In this document: piece after piece, positions 52,676 to 62,714 of the stretch
Position numbering within the stretch: the first letter of the stretch is position 1
Layout of the letters: the number at the start of each line of letters is the position of its first letter
DNA from: Streptomyces fuscichromogenes
GTDB lineage: Bacteria; Actinomycetota; Actinomycetes; Streptomycetales; Streptomycetaceae
Direction: 5' to 3'
NCBI RefSeq assembly: GCF_014645815.1
Contig: NZ_BMML01000011.1
Coordinates: 186,001-250,000, forward strand
Length of the DNA: 64,000 nucleotides
Translations under genes and position numbers: made by a program
The notes under the pieces: generated by a model
Database searches by the model: none
What the model saw: the letters and a program-made list of their open reading frames with translations, nothing else
Told to the model about the DNA's origin: nothing

Positions 52676-54211
52676 ATGTTCACGCAACACCGCGGGTTAA
52701 CACGCGCACGCCTGCCATGGGTGGCGGCGGCGCTCGTCGTACTTCTGGCCGCGACGACCGCAACCCTCACCACCACGAGCAACTTCGACACCTCGCTTCG
52801 GTCGTCCAGCGTGTCCTCGGTGGCCGCCACGGTCGTCACCGGGCCCGTCACCGGCGGTTCCAGTGAACCCCAGCTCTACGGCACGTCGTTCGACCTGGGC
52901 AAGGTGGGTTACGAGGAGTCCGAGTACTTCCTGTCGGGTACCGCCACAGCTACCGACCCGTCAAGCCCCTCACCACCGACGGCAGGTGGAAGGTCGAACC
53001 GGCGAGTGCGGCGTCCTACACCACCCGCGTCGTCGTGGACCGGCCGAAGGATCCCGCGAAGTTCAACGGGACCGTGATGGTCGAGTGGCTCAACGTCACC
53101 GGAGGAGTGGACGTGGCCACGACCTGGATCCAGACCCACAACGAGCTGATCCGCGAGGGCTATGCCTGGGTCGGCGTCTCCACCCAGGCCGCGGGCGTCA
53201 ACGCGGCCAAGACGAGCGACCCTTCCCACTACGCTGCCCTGAGTCACCCCGGCGACAGTTACTCGTACGACATCTTCTCGCAGGCCGGGCAGGCGGTGCG
53301 CGACTCGGCGGCGACCTTCCTGGACGGACTGCGACCGCGCACCCTGCTGGCCATCGGCGAGTCCCAGTGGGCGAATCGGCTCACCATGAACGCCGACGCC
53401 GTCCAGCCCCGCGCCAATGTCTACGCTGGCATCCTCGCAGAGAGCAGGGGCGGGGTCGCGCCCGTCCTGTCCGCGCCTTCCCAGGCTCCGCAGGCTGCCG
53501 TACCGGTTCCGGACGGCTTCCACATCAGCACCGACCTTAGGGTGCCCATCCTTGTCTTCGAGACCGAGACCGACCTGGTGAAGCTCGGCTATCTGGCCGC
53601 CCGACAGCCCGACTCCGCCCGCTTCCGTCTGTGGGAGGTGGCGGGAACCGCTCACGCGGACACCTACATCACTCCGGTCGGCCCCACGGACACCGGTGAC
53701 GGTCAAGGGGATGTCGCGGCGTTCAACATCCTGCTGAACCCGCCGTCGACCCCGGACCCCGCTCACCCCAGAGGTGAGCTGCAACACGCCGATCAACGCG
53801 GGGCAGGCCCACTACGTCCGGGAAGCCGCGGTCCACGCCCTGAACAAGTGGGTGACGACGGGAGTCGCGTCGGCTCCGGCACCGCGGCTGCGGATCGACA
53901 CCAGCGGCGCGACCCCGGCGTTCGTCCTCGACGCCAACGGCAACGTCGAGGGTGGCATCCGCACGCCGTCCGTGGACGCTCCGGTGGCGACCCTCTCCGG
54001 CCTCGGCCAGGAGGGCTCCTTCTACTGCACGCTCTTTTGTACGACGGTGCCCTTCAGCGCGGAGAAGCTCTCGGAGCTGTGTCCCACGCACGCGCGGTTC
54101 GTCGCCAGCTGGTCCGCGAGCACCGCCGCCGCGGTGACCGGAGGGTACATCCGCCCCGCAGACGCCTCCAAGCTGGTCAAGGCTGCAGCCCGCTCCTCGG
54201 TGGGCAGCTGA
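52676..54211 (+). pseudogene. Secreted alpha/beta-hydrolase-domain protein, two frameshifts
   Basis: Begins at ATG 52676 with GGAAAGG upstream and a signal sequence ('WVAAALVVLLAATTATLT'). Homology continues in three frames: to about 52950 ('YEESEYFLSGTATA'), then 'FNGTVMVEWLNVTGGVDVAT' with 'LLAIGESQWANRLTMNADAV' to about 53765, then 'SCNTPINAGQAHYVREAAVH' and 'FCTTVPFSAEKLSELCPTHA' to the stop at 54209. Each break is a single-base change, so either pseudogenisation or two sequencing errors. The 'GESQ' takes the nucleophile elbow position. The intact protein would be about 510 residues, resembling the Abhydrolase_10 group. Confidence 0.75.
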
Positions 54212-54318
54212 CTTAAGCCGAGTCGATGCCGCCCGCGCTTCCGTGCGAGATGAGCGGGCGGCGCTCCGGCAGGGGTGGCAGAGTCTTCGGTTTCCCACGG
54301 GATTCGTACCGGGCCGCG

Positions 54319-54426
54319 ATCGTGGTCTCCGGCAGCGGTGGTGTCAACGGTGCCGAAAACCTCGCGATCACCGAGGCCTTCGCGGACTCGCTCGGCGCGG
54401 TGGTCGGTGCCGACTGGTACCGCCAC
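54319..54426 (+). pseudogene. Electron-transfer flavoprotein alpha-subunit fragment
   Basis: 'IVVSGSGGVNGAENLAITEA' and 'ADSLGAVVGADWYRH' match the FAD-binding segment of EtfA (GGRGVGGAENFALVEELADALGGAVGASRAAVDAGW), with 'SRAAVDAG' lost. Only 36 codons are recognisable. Confidence 0.55.
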
Positions 54427-54439
54427 ATCTCACTGCCCG

Positions 54440-55038
54440 GATGCCACATCTGTGCAGTAGTTGGTGGATTGCCAGGATGAGTAGGCCTGGGCAGCCGGGA
54501 CCACGACGGGTCGGGTGTGTGGTCGGCCGACCATCCTCGGGATACGCAGGGCGGCCATGACGTGCTCGAAGGCGGGCGCGTCGCCGGCCTGGCCGGGGAT
54601 GAGGCGGAAACAGAGGGGGGCGCCAGCGGCCGTCCGAGGCCGAACGGATCTTCGTGGTGAGCCCGCAGTGCGAGTGTCCGATCGAGTAGTGGGCGGGCTC
54701 GCCGTCCGCCCTCATTCTTTGCGGGCTCCGATGGTGTTCTGTCGCACGCGGACGGTGGTGGAGTCCACCGCCACAACCAAGTCCCAGTCTCCCTCGGGGT
54801 CGGCCTGGGCGAGCGAGACAGCGAAGGCCTGCTCCCAGATGCCGAGCCCAGTTCCGTAGGCGGGTGCGGACGCCCTTCCATGACCTGATCCAGCGGGGAG
54901 GTGCATCCGTGGCGAGCCGGTCTGGAACTTCCAGGCGATCGCGTCGATCACACGGCGGTGATCCCGCCACCGCCCGCCGCGCTTCGACGCCGTGTCCGGC
55001 AACAACGGCTCTGCCAGTGCGCACTGTGCGTCAGCCAA
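54440..55038 (-). pseudogene. IS5-family transposase, degenerate
   Basis: Begins 'MADAQCALAEPLLPDTASKR' and 'GGRWRDHRRVIDAIAWKFQT' (54712-55038), then in another frame 'GHSHCGLTTKIRSASDGRWR' and further pieces to about 54440 ('LLHRCGIRAV'). Several frameshifts and altered motifs (the DDE region is broken) show it is dead. Confidence 0.75.
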
Positions 55039-55127
55039 CGGTACGACCAGAGGCCAATCGTCCGGCGATCGGAAATAGAAGGCCTGACGGAGTTCTGCTA
55101 GAGGAGAGCCAAGCCGGAGGGATCCCC

Positions 55128-55280
55128 ATGAAGCAACCTCGTTGCGGCGCTACCGCGAACCCGAAAACCCTGGCGCGCGCGGTCGTCGCCGTCGGGGTTG
55201 GTGCCATGTATGTAGGGGCCATCCGCGTGGAGCACTCCCGGGACAATACGTATGCATGCCGGGTTCGGCGAGGGCCTTGA
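55128..55280 (+). CDS. Small hypothetical protein (50 aa)
   Basis: ATG at 55128 preceded by GGAGGG at 7 bp. The N-terminal half has a short hydrophobic segment ('ARAVVAVGVGAMYVGAI') that could be a signal peptide, after 'MKQPRCGATANPK'. No family recognised. It follows transposase debris and may be the start of a broken gene. Confidence 0.35.
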   Translation: MKQPRCGATANPKTLARAVVAVGVGAMYVGAIRVEHSRDNTYACRVRRGP

Positions 55281-55517
55281 CCGAGGCCGATTCCGCACGT
55301 GCGCGGACGCCTGCCCCCGAACCGACGCCCCGCACACCGCCACTGGCCCGCGGGGAACGCGAGATGGCCGACGGCGCCGGGCGAGCCCCATCGGGAGACC
55401 GCTCCGACGTTTACGCCCTCCCCGTGCACAACCGACGTCCGTGTCCGGAACATCATGGCCAAGCTCACCTTCACACCGACCACGCGGACGGTTAGCGGAC
55501 CACCGGCGACGTAGCAC

Positions 55518-55551
55518 GGGTGGGGCGGTACGTCGCGCAGCCGCCCCACCC
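55518..55551. terminator. Hairpin terminator after the DUF3068 gene
   Basis: Stem GGGTGGGGCGG / CCGCCCCACCC, 12-base loop, 23 bp downstream of the minus-strand gene's stop. Confidence 0.65.
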
Positions 55552-55573
55552 CCCCCGCTTTCCGGCTGGTGGC

Positions 55574-56614
55574 TCAGCCAGCCGTCATCGCCGCGGTCTT
55601 GTTCGGCACGGTCTCCACGGTGGTGGGCCGGCGGCGGCGCAGCACAGCGATCGTGAGCAGCAGCAGCCCCATGCCGATCAGCGTCAGAGGTGCGACGGTC
55701 CTGATCACCAGGAGCTTGGTGTCGATGGAACTCGCCTTGTCGGCGATGTCCGCCTTGGTGGCCGCGGTGGGCTTCACGTCCAGGGCCAGCACGGGCAGGA
55801 GCGGGATCTTCTTCTGGCCGGCCGTCACATTGGCGGTCACCTGTTCCTGGTAGTGCGAGTCGAGGGCGAGGCCGCTGTCCTGGTCAAGGGAGATGTCGAT
55901 GACCGTGGCGACCGTGTAGGACAGCGGGATCGGATCCGGCAGGGTCGCCGCTTTCGGGGCGATCGCCGCGGCGGAGGCGGCGGGAAGCCGGGACGCGAAC
56001 GACTTGGCAAGCTTCTTGGGCAGTGCGGGGGGCAGGGTGGCGAGCACGGCGCTGCTCTTGAGCGCCCCGTTGACGCTGATCTTGTATCTGTTGACGTCGT
56101 GTCCGCTTACCCGCCCCGTGCCCTGGAAGACCACCCGTGCCGTGGACTGGGTCAGAGGGTTGTAGTAGGTGTAGCTGTCGTCGGCCTTGGGGTGGATGGG
56201 GAAGACCACGGTCAGGCCCTTGGCCCGCTCGACGTTCTTCCATCCGACCGGCGCCTCGACGGCGTCGAAGCTGCCACGGTCCACCGCGTATCTGGCGGTG
56301 CTCGGCTCCGAGTTCTTGCCGATGTGAATGGTGAGATCGTCGGCGACCAAGGCGGTGTCACCCTTGGTCTTCACGACGTGCACCCGGCGATCCATGCTGG
56401 CCGGCACACCGGAGAGGAGTACGTGCGCGGTGTCACCCGCGCTGAGAGCCTTGCTGTTGAGCACGGTTGCGGTGCCGGAAAACCTGGCGCTCGCGTCGGT
56501 GTTGCCGGGCAGCCGGGTCAGCAGGGGGACGATGATCGGTCGGGTCGATGCGGCCAGGGCGATCAACACGATCCCCAGCACGCCGTAGACGATGGATGAG
56601 CGGCGAAGTGCCAT
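55574..56614 (-). CDS. DUF3068 (PorA-family) membrane-anchored protein
   Basis: A 346-residue protein starting at 'MALRRSSIVYGVLGIVLI' with AAGGAG upstream. An N-terminal transmembrane segment (about 8-25), a large extracytoplasmic beta-rich domain ('SYTYYNPLTQSTARVVFQG', 'VGWKNVERAKGLTVVFPIHP', 'DQDSGLALDSHYQEQVTANV') and a C-terminal helix ('TVAPLTLIGMGLLLLTIAVL') followed by basic residues match DUF3068. The family occurs in actinobacteria; its function is not settled. Monocistronic, with a terminator immediately after. Confidence 0.82.
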   Translation of the reverse strand: MALRRSSIVYGVLGIVLIALAASTRPIIVPLLTRLPGNTDASARFSGTATVLNSKALSAGDTAHVLLSGVPASMDRRVHVVKTKGDTALVADDLTIHIGKNSEPSTARYAVDRGSFDAVEAPVGWKNVERAKGLTVVFPIHPKADDSYTYYNPLTQSTARVVFQGTGRVSGHDVNRYKISVNGALKSSAVLATLPPALPKKLAKSFASRLPAASAAAIAPKAATLPDPIPLSYTVATVIDISLDQDSGLALDSHYQEQVTANVTAGQKKIPLLPVLALDVKPTAATKADIADKASSIDTKLLVIRTVAPLTLIGMGLLLLTIAVLRRRRPTTVETVPNKTAAMTAG

Positions 56615-58892
56615 GAGTTCTCCTTGATGGGGCTGCACCACGGGAGGTGATGGCCGATGTGGCCTCCGACGGTGCCGAGCGGTGTGGTTGCGGGGTGGTT
56701 GGGAACTGCGTCAGGGGACTGGCACGGAGGTGGTGAGTGCCGATGTCACGCGTGGTGCGGCTCGCATGTGCCAGGTTTGGAAACTCCGGTGTCCGATGAA
56801 GAGGTGGGCGAAGAGCTGTCCAGGCGATCTCCATGGCGTGTTGAGGGTGTCCGTCGTCTGTCGCTCGGGCCCGCAGGGGACGGCTTTGCTGCCTCCGGTG
56901 CGTGAGCGGATGCCGAGGTGATCGATCGCTCCGCCTCTGGTGGGTGGGGGCATAGCGGGTGGCCCCCGGTCCCGCCTCCATCCGGTGTGTTCCGGTGGCG
57001 GTGGCTGCTGCCGGGGACGCCTTAGGGCCGCGACGACGTCCCGGCCGTGCTCGCCCGGAGGGACACCGAACCGCGCGGCCTGGCCTGCGACGACCGCCAT
57101 GAGCCGGCGCCAGTCGGCGACGGGCGTGACTTTGACGGCGGTGGTGGTAGATGCCCTCGGCGGACGGGTGGGACACCCGGTGGCATTCCGGCCGAAGGGT
57201 GGGACGCACGAGCTGGTGCGCGGGGCCGTGACTCGTCTGCCGGAGCGGCGGAAGGAACCTTGGGCTTCGGCGCGGGCGGGTCGGACGAAGGCATGTGAGA
57301 TGACCCCGCTCAGGGCACGTGAAGCGGCGGTCCCGCCTGGGGCCGCGGTCGATACCCCGGACGGCTCTGGGCCGGCAGTCTCTCGGGCCTTGGGACGGTC
57401 AACGGGGAGGGCGGCTGCTGCGTAATCGACAGAGGCGGGGAGCGTATTCGGCACTTGGCGCCTTTCGGTCAGGGGGCATGCGAGTGGCACCCGTCGAGGC
57501 TGATGACGTTTTCCGTTCGGATGTCTGCTCACCGAAGTCGTCCTGGGCGGGGACCGCGTCCCCGGCGGCAGAAGCGGGGCAGCGTAAGCGGTGTCGGTGC
57601 TGGTGTCGGACGTACTCGTGGTGGCCTGTGTCGGTCCTGGCCGACATGCGGTGAGCCGGCGGTCGGCTTGCTCCGCTTCGCTCACCCGGCTGGGACGCGG
57701 TAGCGCAAGTCATCCCTCGGTCACGCTGGGGAGCGCGCGGGACGTTCCGGGTCGCCGCATCCTGGTCCGGGCGGATGCGCATGTTCTCGGCGTTCCGTGC
57801 CCCCGTTTCAGCAGGGTGCGGAACGCCGCTGGATGCCGTGCCCGGATTGTCGATGCTGGTCGGCTGTCGCGGCGACGGCGAGCGGATGCACCGCGGAGGG
57901 GTGTAGCTGAAGTGACCGAGACGGACTGTCCCGGCGGTGGGTCATCGTGCCGTCCGGCCGATGTACTCCACGGAGCCATGCACGGTGCGACGTAAAGAAC
58001 GCGGTCGAGGCGGGTTTGCACTGTGCCCCGGCGGCTGAGGAACAACCGAGCGGCACCCGGCCAGGGAGGCCCCGAATCCCGCTCGATCCCGCATGGCGCC
58101 AGGTCGCCGCCGTGGACCGTGCCCCCCAGCTTGGCCTTCACTCGGACGACGGCCGGTCAGGGCGGTGCCGTGACCGTCGCCGCACGTTGTCCGGCCCGGG
58201 ACACCCCGGGCAACGACGCCGCCGAAGCGATCAGCGCTCGGGGGGCCAACAACTTCCGGCCGCGCTACGAGCTCGGTCGAAGTGACATTCCCATCGAGCA
58301 GGCGCGCGCGTCTGCCCGCGGCCGGCTGGCCGTTCATCGCGGGCGTCCGAGGGCGCCGACAGGGTGAACCGCTGGGTGCATGTGGCTGCTCGCTCTTCAT
58401 TGAGAAGCTGATGTGACTACGAGTCGCTTACGCGCCAATGGCGAGCAGGTTAACGTCCACCTGAAGGACCGACAAGGCCTCAGGTGCGCCTTGTTTGCAC
58501 CGATCGATGGCCATGTCGCGACCTCCGGTGAGGTGTCACCTCGGGAAGCGCCATCTTTGCGCTCTCACCTGTATGTGATCCCAAGTCGCAGAAACATTGC
58601 TGTGAAGCGGTTTCTGTCCCGGGTTGCAGTGCACAATCCGTGGCCCGATTCCCGCACGTCGATGCGGAGGCGCTGGTCGCGGCCGGAGGGTCGGGGTCGA
58701 ACAGGGCCTCGATATGCGATTGGCGGTCACATGCTCCCTCGCCGACGTCAAGATGCGGACAAATGAGGTGCATCGAGGGCGAAAGGATAGATCGATCTTC
58801 GATTAGCACCGTCAACTTGTATGGTGGTCCATGCGCGAACCATGTGACCTGGGTATGACCCGCCACTGCAGCGGTGGATCGGAAGGACTGAA
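56615..58892. other. 2.3-kb stretch without recognisable genes
   Basis: Open frames here (for example 56711-57685 minus) are rich in Arg/Pro/Thr and lack family resemblance, typical of noncoding high-GC DNA or long-decayed genes. The last few hundred bases (58400-58890) are somewhat less GC-rich and must contain the promoter of the TetR gene at 58893. Confidence 0.35.
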
Positions 58893-59597
58893 GTGACTTC
58901 CAATCATGAACTTGATGACGCCGCGGAGGCCCTTCCCCCCGCCGTGTCGGAGCTCTTCGGGACCGGCGCCAGTACGGCGCGGGGGGAACGGACTCGGCAG
59001 GAGCTGATAGTGGCGGCAAAGATCTGCTTTGAGGAGTTCGGCTACACCAAGACCCGCATCAGCGACATCGTGCAGCGGGCAGGTGTCTCCCACGGCAACT
59101 TCTACCGGCACTTCACGAACAAGGCGGACGTACTGACCGCCGCCATCCACCCCTGCGTCTGCGACCTGCTGCAGGGCACCCGGCGGAACGGTCGGTCCGA
59201 CAGCGGTGACCTGTCCGCTCTGATCGCGAGCACCACCTCCTATTTCACCGTCTATGCCCGCCATCGCCAGCTGATGCGCGTCATGCATGAGGCCGCCGCG
59301 GCGCAGGACGGCAGCGGCTTCATCGAGAAGTGGCTGCTGATCCGCCGTGAGTTCACGGCCCGCACCTCCGGATGGCTCGGGCACCTGCAGGAGCGAGGTG
59401 TCATCGCTTACGACTGTGATGTGGACACGCTCACCGAAGCGCTCAGCGCCATGACCGAGCAGCTGGCCCATCTGGAGATCGGCTTGCCGGAGAAGGCCCC
59501 CCGCGCCGAGCAGCTCATCCGGATGGGGCGGACCGCGGGCGAGATCTGGTACAGGTCCATTCCCTGGACCCCGAGGGCGGTACCGCCCGCCTCTTGA
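58893..59597 (+). CDS. TetR family transcriptional regulator
   Basis: A 234-residue regulator with a GTG start preceded by GGAAGG. An approximately 30-residue acidic tail precedes the DNA-binding domain: 'ISDIVQRAGVSHGNFYRHFT' (residues 50-70). The C-terminal domain has 'SALIASTTSYFTVYARHRQL' and a histidine-bearing helix. No partner gene is adjacent, as IS debris follows; its targets are unknown. Confidence 0.85.
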   Translation: MTSNHELDDAAEALPPAVSELFGTGASTARGERTRQELIVAAKICFEEFGYTKTRISDIVQRAGVSHGNFYRHFTNKADVLTAAIHPCVCDLLQGTRRNGRSDSGDLSALIASTTSYFTVYARHRQLMRVMHEAAAAQDGSGFIEKWLLIRREFTARTSGWLGHLQERGVIAYDCDVDTLTEALSAMTEQLAHLEIGLPEKAPRAEQLIRMGRTAGEIWYRSIPWTPRAVPPAS

Positions 59598-59699
59598 GAG
59601 GGCGGTATGAGAGTGCATAGGAGATTTATCGTCACCGGAATGTGTGGCGGTGCGGCATCCCGGTCGGTCGGCGGCCATGGGCATGTTGGGCTGGTTGCC

Positions 59700-60070
59700 G
59701 TGAGTGAGCGCAAGCCCTAGAAGACCGGCGAGCAGTGGGCGCTGGTCGAGCCGGTGATCACCGCGTGGAAGGCCGCGCACCCGCGGGCAGCGGCCATCAG
59801 GGCCGGTATGCGATGCGGGAGATCGTCAAGGCATTGCTCCACCAGGGCCGGACCGGTTGCCAGTGGGAGCTGCTCCGCACGACTTTCCGCCGCCCGGCGC
59901 GGTGAAGTACTACTTCTCTACCTGGCGTGACGACGGCATCGATCAGCCCATTCACGACCTGTTGCGCTGGCGGGCGCGAGAAATGGCGCGTCGGAAGGTC
60001 GACCCGAGCCTGGTGGTACTTGCTACCCAGAGCGTGCACGCCGCAGCCGGAGTGCGTGCTGAGTCGACTT
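59700..60070 (+). pseudogene. IS5-family transposase, three-frame relic
   Basis: 'VSERKP' followed by TAG, then 'EQWALVEPVITAWKAAHP', 'GRYAMREIVKALLHQGRTGC' and 'PPPGAVKYYFSTWRDDGID' with 'DPSLVVLATQSVHAAAGV', in three different frames. These are successive parts of one IS5-type transposase with small indels. Confidence 0.7.
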
Positions 60071-60155
60071 GGCGGGACGCAGCCCAAACTACCGGGTCCG
60101 TGCAGGCAGAGACGATGCGGGAACAGGTCACTCAGCTGACCGCACGGCTCGATGA

Positions 60156-60188
60156 AACCGGCCTGGCCCCCTCGGAGCCAGGCCGGTT
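60156..60188. terminator. Hairpin terminator (12-bp stem)
   Basis: AACCGGCCTGGC pairs with GCCAGGCCGGTT around a 9-base loop, 86 bp downstream of the minus-strand TetR gene's stop. It has terminal T residues on the reading strand. Confidence 0.6.
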
Positions 60189-60273
60189 CGGGCGACGATG
60201 CCAACTCGCCGGTTCGTCGGTTGTGATGCCGAGATCGGGCGACATCCGGACGCGTGGGAGCGGATTTCGATCT

Positions 60274-60885
60274 TCAACCGCCCAGGATCATAGGGCAGAG
60301 CCAGCGAGCGGCGAACTCACGGAGCTCACTCTCACTTGTGAGGTACGGCGGCGCGTCGGGGGTCAGGACCAGTGAGTGCATGAAGCGGGCGATCAAGCCG
60401 GCAGGTTGCTCGGCGTCGGGCAGGTTCGGCGCGGCTTTGAGGAGCCAATCCTTGGTGAACTCAACCCCGGCTGCGAGCACCAGGGCGGTCTCGCCGGTGA
60501 CTGACTCCCGGGTGTTCGGTGTGTCGACGGCGAGGGTCTTGCTCAGAACCTGGTTGTTGCGCGCTGCCATCACGGTCAGGGCGAAGCCGTAGGCAATGCG
60601 ATCGGCGGGGTCAGCGAGTCGTTCGACCTGTTCGAGTGCCCTGTCCCGCTCGCGGCGTATCTCGCGCATCACGACCGCCCGGACGATGTCCTGTTTGGAT
60701 CCGAGCCGGCGATAGACGGTGGCCCGGTTGACCCCCGCTCGCCGGGCTATGTCGTCGGGGGAGAGCCACCTGAATCCGACCTCGATGAGCAGGTCAAGGG
60801 CGATGTCGAGCAACGCGGTCTCGGCGTCGGCGTCGGCAGAAGAGGGCGGCGATGGTTTCGATGGCAGAGCAGGCACAGCCCTCAT
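60274..60885 (-). CDS. TetR family regulator, divergent from the MpaB-type oxygenase
   Basis: A 203-residue protein starting 'MRAVPALPSKP'; the longer frame to 61119 was rejected because the promoter palindrome lies inside it. Helix-turn-helix 'SPDDIARRAGVNRATVYRRL' (residues 42-61). The C-terminal region ends 'REFAARWLCPMILGG'. A perfect 8-bp inverted repeat lies 7 bp upstream of the start, so it is likely autoregulated and controls the divergent oxygenase gene. Confidence 0.87.
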   Translation of the reverse strand: MRAVPALPSKPSPPSSADADAETALLDIALDLLIEVGFRWLSPDDIARRAGVNRATVYRRLGSKQDIVRAVVMREIRRERDRALEQVERLADPADRIAYGFALTVMAARNNQVLSKTLAVDTPNTRESVTGETALVLAAGVEFTKDWLLKAAPNLPDAEQPAGLIARFMHSLVLTPDAPPYLTSESELREFAARWLCPMILGG

Positions 60886-60891
60886 GTTAGG

Positions 60892-60912
60892 GGGTTGCCA
60901 TACAGGCAACCC
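60892..60912. promoter_or_regulatory. Inverted repeat GGGTTGCC-N5-GGCAACCC, putative TetR operator
   Basis: A perfect 8-bp inverted repeat with a 5-bp spacer, 7 bp upstream of the TetR start. Followed by GCAAC direct repeats at about 60918-60930. It lies in the 314-bp interval between the TetR gene and the oxygenase at 61200. Confidence 0.65.
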
Positions 60913-61199
60913 TGGTGCAACGATGCAACATGAATGATGCATTGATGTAAGGCTGTGATGTAATGACTGAAGGCCCGGCAGTCCTGAAGCCCTGGCCTCA
61001 CTTCGGTTGGACTCGGCAGCGACGCCCTTGAACCTGCTGAGCGCCTGCCGCTCGTCGACACGGTTTCTCGTGCTGGGCGAGCCGCCGATCTCAGGAGCTC
61101 GGTTCCTACGGACGGCCACCGATAAGGCCTCTGGCTGAGCTAGGCGAGAACACCCTGCCGAGTCCGCTTCTGCAAATTGATTGAAAGGAGCACGACGCT

Positions 61200-62576
61200 G
61201 TGAATTCCTCGGACACCGCGCCCCCCCCTCCCGCTCCCATCCACGAATTTGACTACGTGTACCGCGATGGCGCGGCTCTCAGGCCGGCGCCCAATCGGAC
61301 CCGGAAGCCCGTGTGGACCGCGTTGCGGAAGCGCCTCTACGGCGAATGGATGCATGTCAGCGAGGACTGGAACGACACGCCGCAGACACTGCTTCTCGAC
61401 GATCACCTGTGGGAAGGCGATCCGCTGATGGACGCGGTCGTCGGACTGTTCGACACGCACGGCGCGCCGACTGTTCGCAAGCAGTTCGAAACCGCTCTGG
61501 ATCACGGCATCGACGCAGTCGACAACCCGTTTCCCGAGGTCCGCGAGCTTTTCGCGCAACTGGACCGCATCCCGGACTGGTACGACGCGGAAGCGAGTGA
61601 GCGTGGCCGGTTGCGACTGGCCGCCGTGACGGCGGCCGGGAAGTTCGGGGCGAAGGCATTCGGCTACTTCGCCACGGCGATGGAGCAGCACACCTCGGCG
61701 TCGGTGGGATCGACCGGGCGCATCGCCCGACAGCCGGCTCGCCGGTTGGTTGAAACGTCGCAGTTCTTCGAGGAGGTCACCTACCACGCGGCGCTCGAGC
61801 GCAGGTCACCGATGTTCGGCACGATTGTTCGTGTCCGGCTGATGCACGCTCTCGTGCGCCGTGGTCTCCGTAAGCGCTGGGGGGCGGAGAACTTCGCCGA
61901 GCACGGGATGCCGATCCCGAACACCAACATGGCCGGTGGATCGGCCTGGTTCGCCACCATGCCGGTCCTGATCGATGCCGCGATGGGCAGGCCCTTCAAA
62001 ATGCGGGACCTGGACGACATCGCGATCCACTGGGGCTACATCCTGTATCTGTTCGGGGTGCATGAGCGGATCATCCCCCTCACCGGAATGGACTCCATCC
62101 GGCTCGCGGACCACCACGCCGCGTGTGCGGGCGAGCCCTCGCCGTGGCGCACGGAGATCGTCGAAGGTCTGATCGACCCGACCGTGGAATTCTCCGGCAA
62201 GGGCGGGCCTGTGGTTGTCGGCCTGTTCGCCGGATCGATGACCAGCTTGTTCGGACCCGCCGATGCCGCGACGTTCTTCGACGGAACCAAGTACTCCGGG
62301 GTGAACCGGGCCGCGTGGGCGTCGGCCTACGAAGCATGGGCCCGCGCATCCGCCATGGCCGCCCGTGCCGGCGACCACGTGCCCGCAGTGCGAGAGCGCC
62401 GCGCCTCCTCCGCCGCCGTCGGTGACCCGTTCCTGATGAAGACGGGCACCCTGCTGCGGAAATTCGGGGCCGACCACGGAATCGAAACCGTGCCCTTCAC
62501 CCACCACGATCAGTCGACGTCGGGTTCGAGCTTCGCCCCGATCAAGTCCGGGCATGCCCGGTCCTCGCACGAATGA
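61200..62576 (+). CDS. MpaB/Lcp-family oxygenase (DUF2236)
   Basis: A 458-residue protein with a GTG start and AAGGAG about 7 bp before it. The sequence resembles the oxygenase MpaB family, related to latex-clearing protein Lcp: 'PDWYDAEASERGRLRLAAVT', 'EVTYHAALERRSPMFGTIVR', 'VRLMHALVRRGLRKRW' (candidate heme-ligand His) and 'PLTGMDSIRLADHHAACAGE'. Family members are b-type heme enzymes that cleave C=C bonds oxidatively, such as rubber or isoprenoid side chains. No signal peptide is seen, so it is probably cytoplasmic. The divergent TetR and its palindrome suggest ligand-inducible expression. Confidence 0.88.
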   Translation: MNSSDTAPPPPAPIHEFDYVYRDGAALRPAPNRTRKPVWTALRKRLYGEWMHVSEDWNDTPQTLLLDDHLWEGDPLMDAVVGLFDTHGAPTVRKQFETALDHGIDAVDNPFPEVRELFAQLDRIPDWYDAEASERGRLRLAAVTAAGKFGAKAFGYFATAMEQHTSASVGSTGRIARQPARRLVETSQFFEEVTYHAALERRSPMFGTIVRVRLMHALVRRGLRKRWGAENFAEHGMPIPNTNMAGGSAWFATMPVLIDAAMGRPFKMRDLDDIAIHWGYILYLFGVHERIIPLTGMDSIRLADHHAACAGEPSPWRTEIVEGLIDPTVEFSGKGGPVVVGLFAGSMTSLFGPADAATFFDGTKYSGVNRAAWASAYEAWARASAMAARAGDHVPAVRERRASSAAVGDPFLMKTGTLLRKFGADHGIETVPFTHHDQSTSGSSFAPIKSGHARSSHE

Positions 62577-62714
62577 CCCGTCAGTGCCCGGGCTCGGCCA
62601 CGTTCCGGTTCCGGGCACTGCTGGCGTCCTCAGACCAGCTCCTCATCGGGTGCGCCGGACCCTGTTGGCGCATCCCCGCCCCGCGGCCGCGTGCATCGGC
62701 ACGCTGCGGACGCC
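62577..62714. other. Short gap after the oxygenase gene
   Basis: No gene and no clear terminator recognised before the enolase-family relic. Confidence 0.3.
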
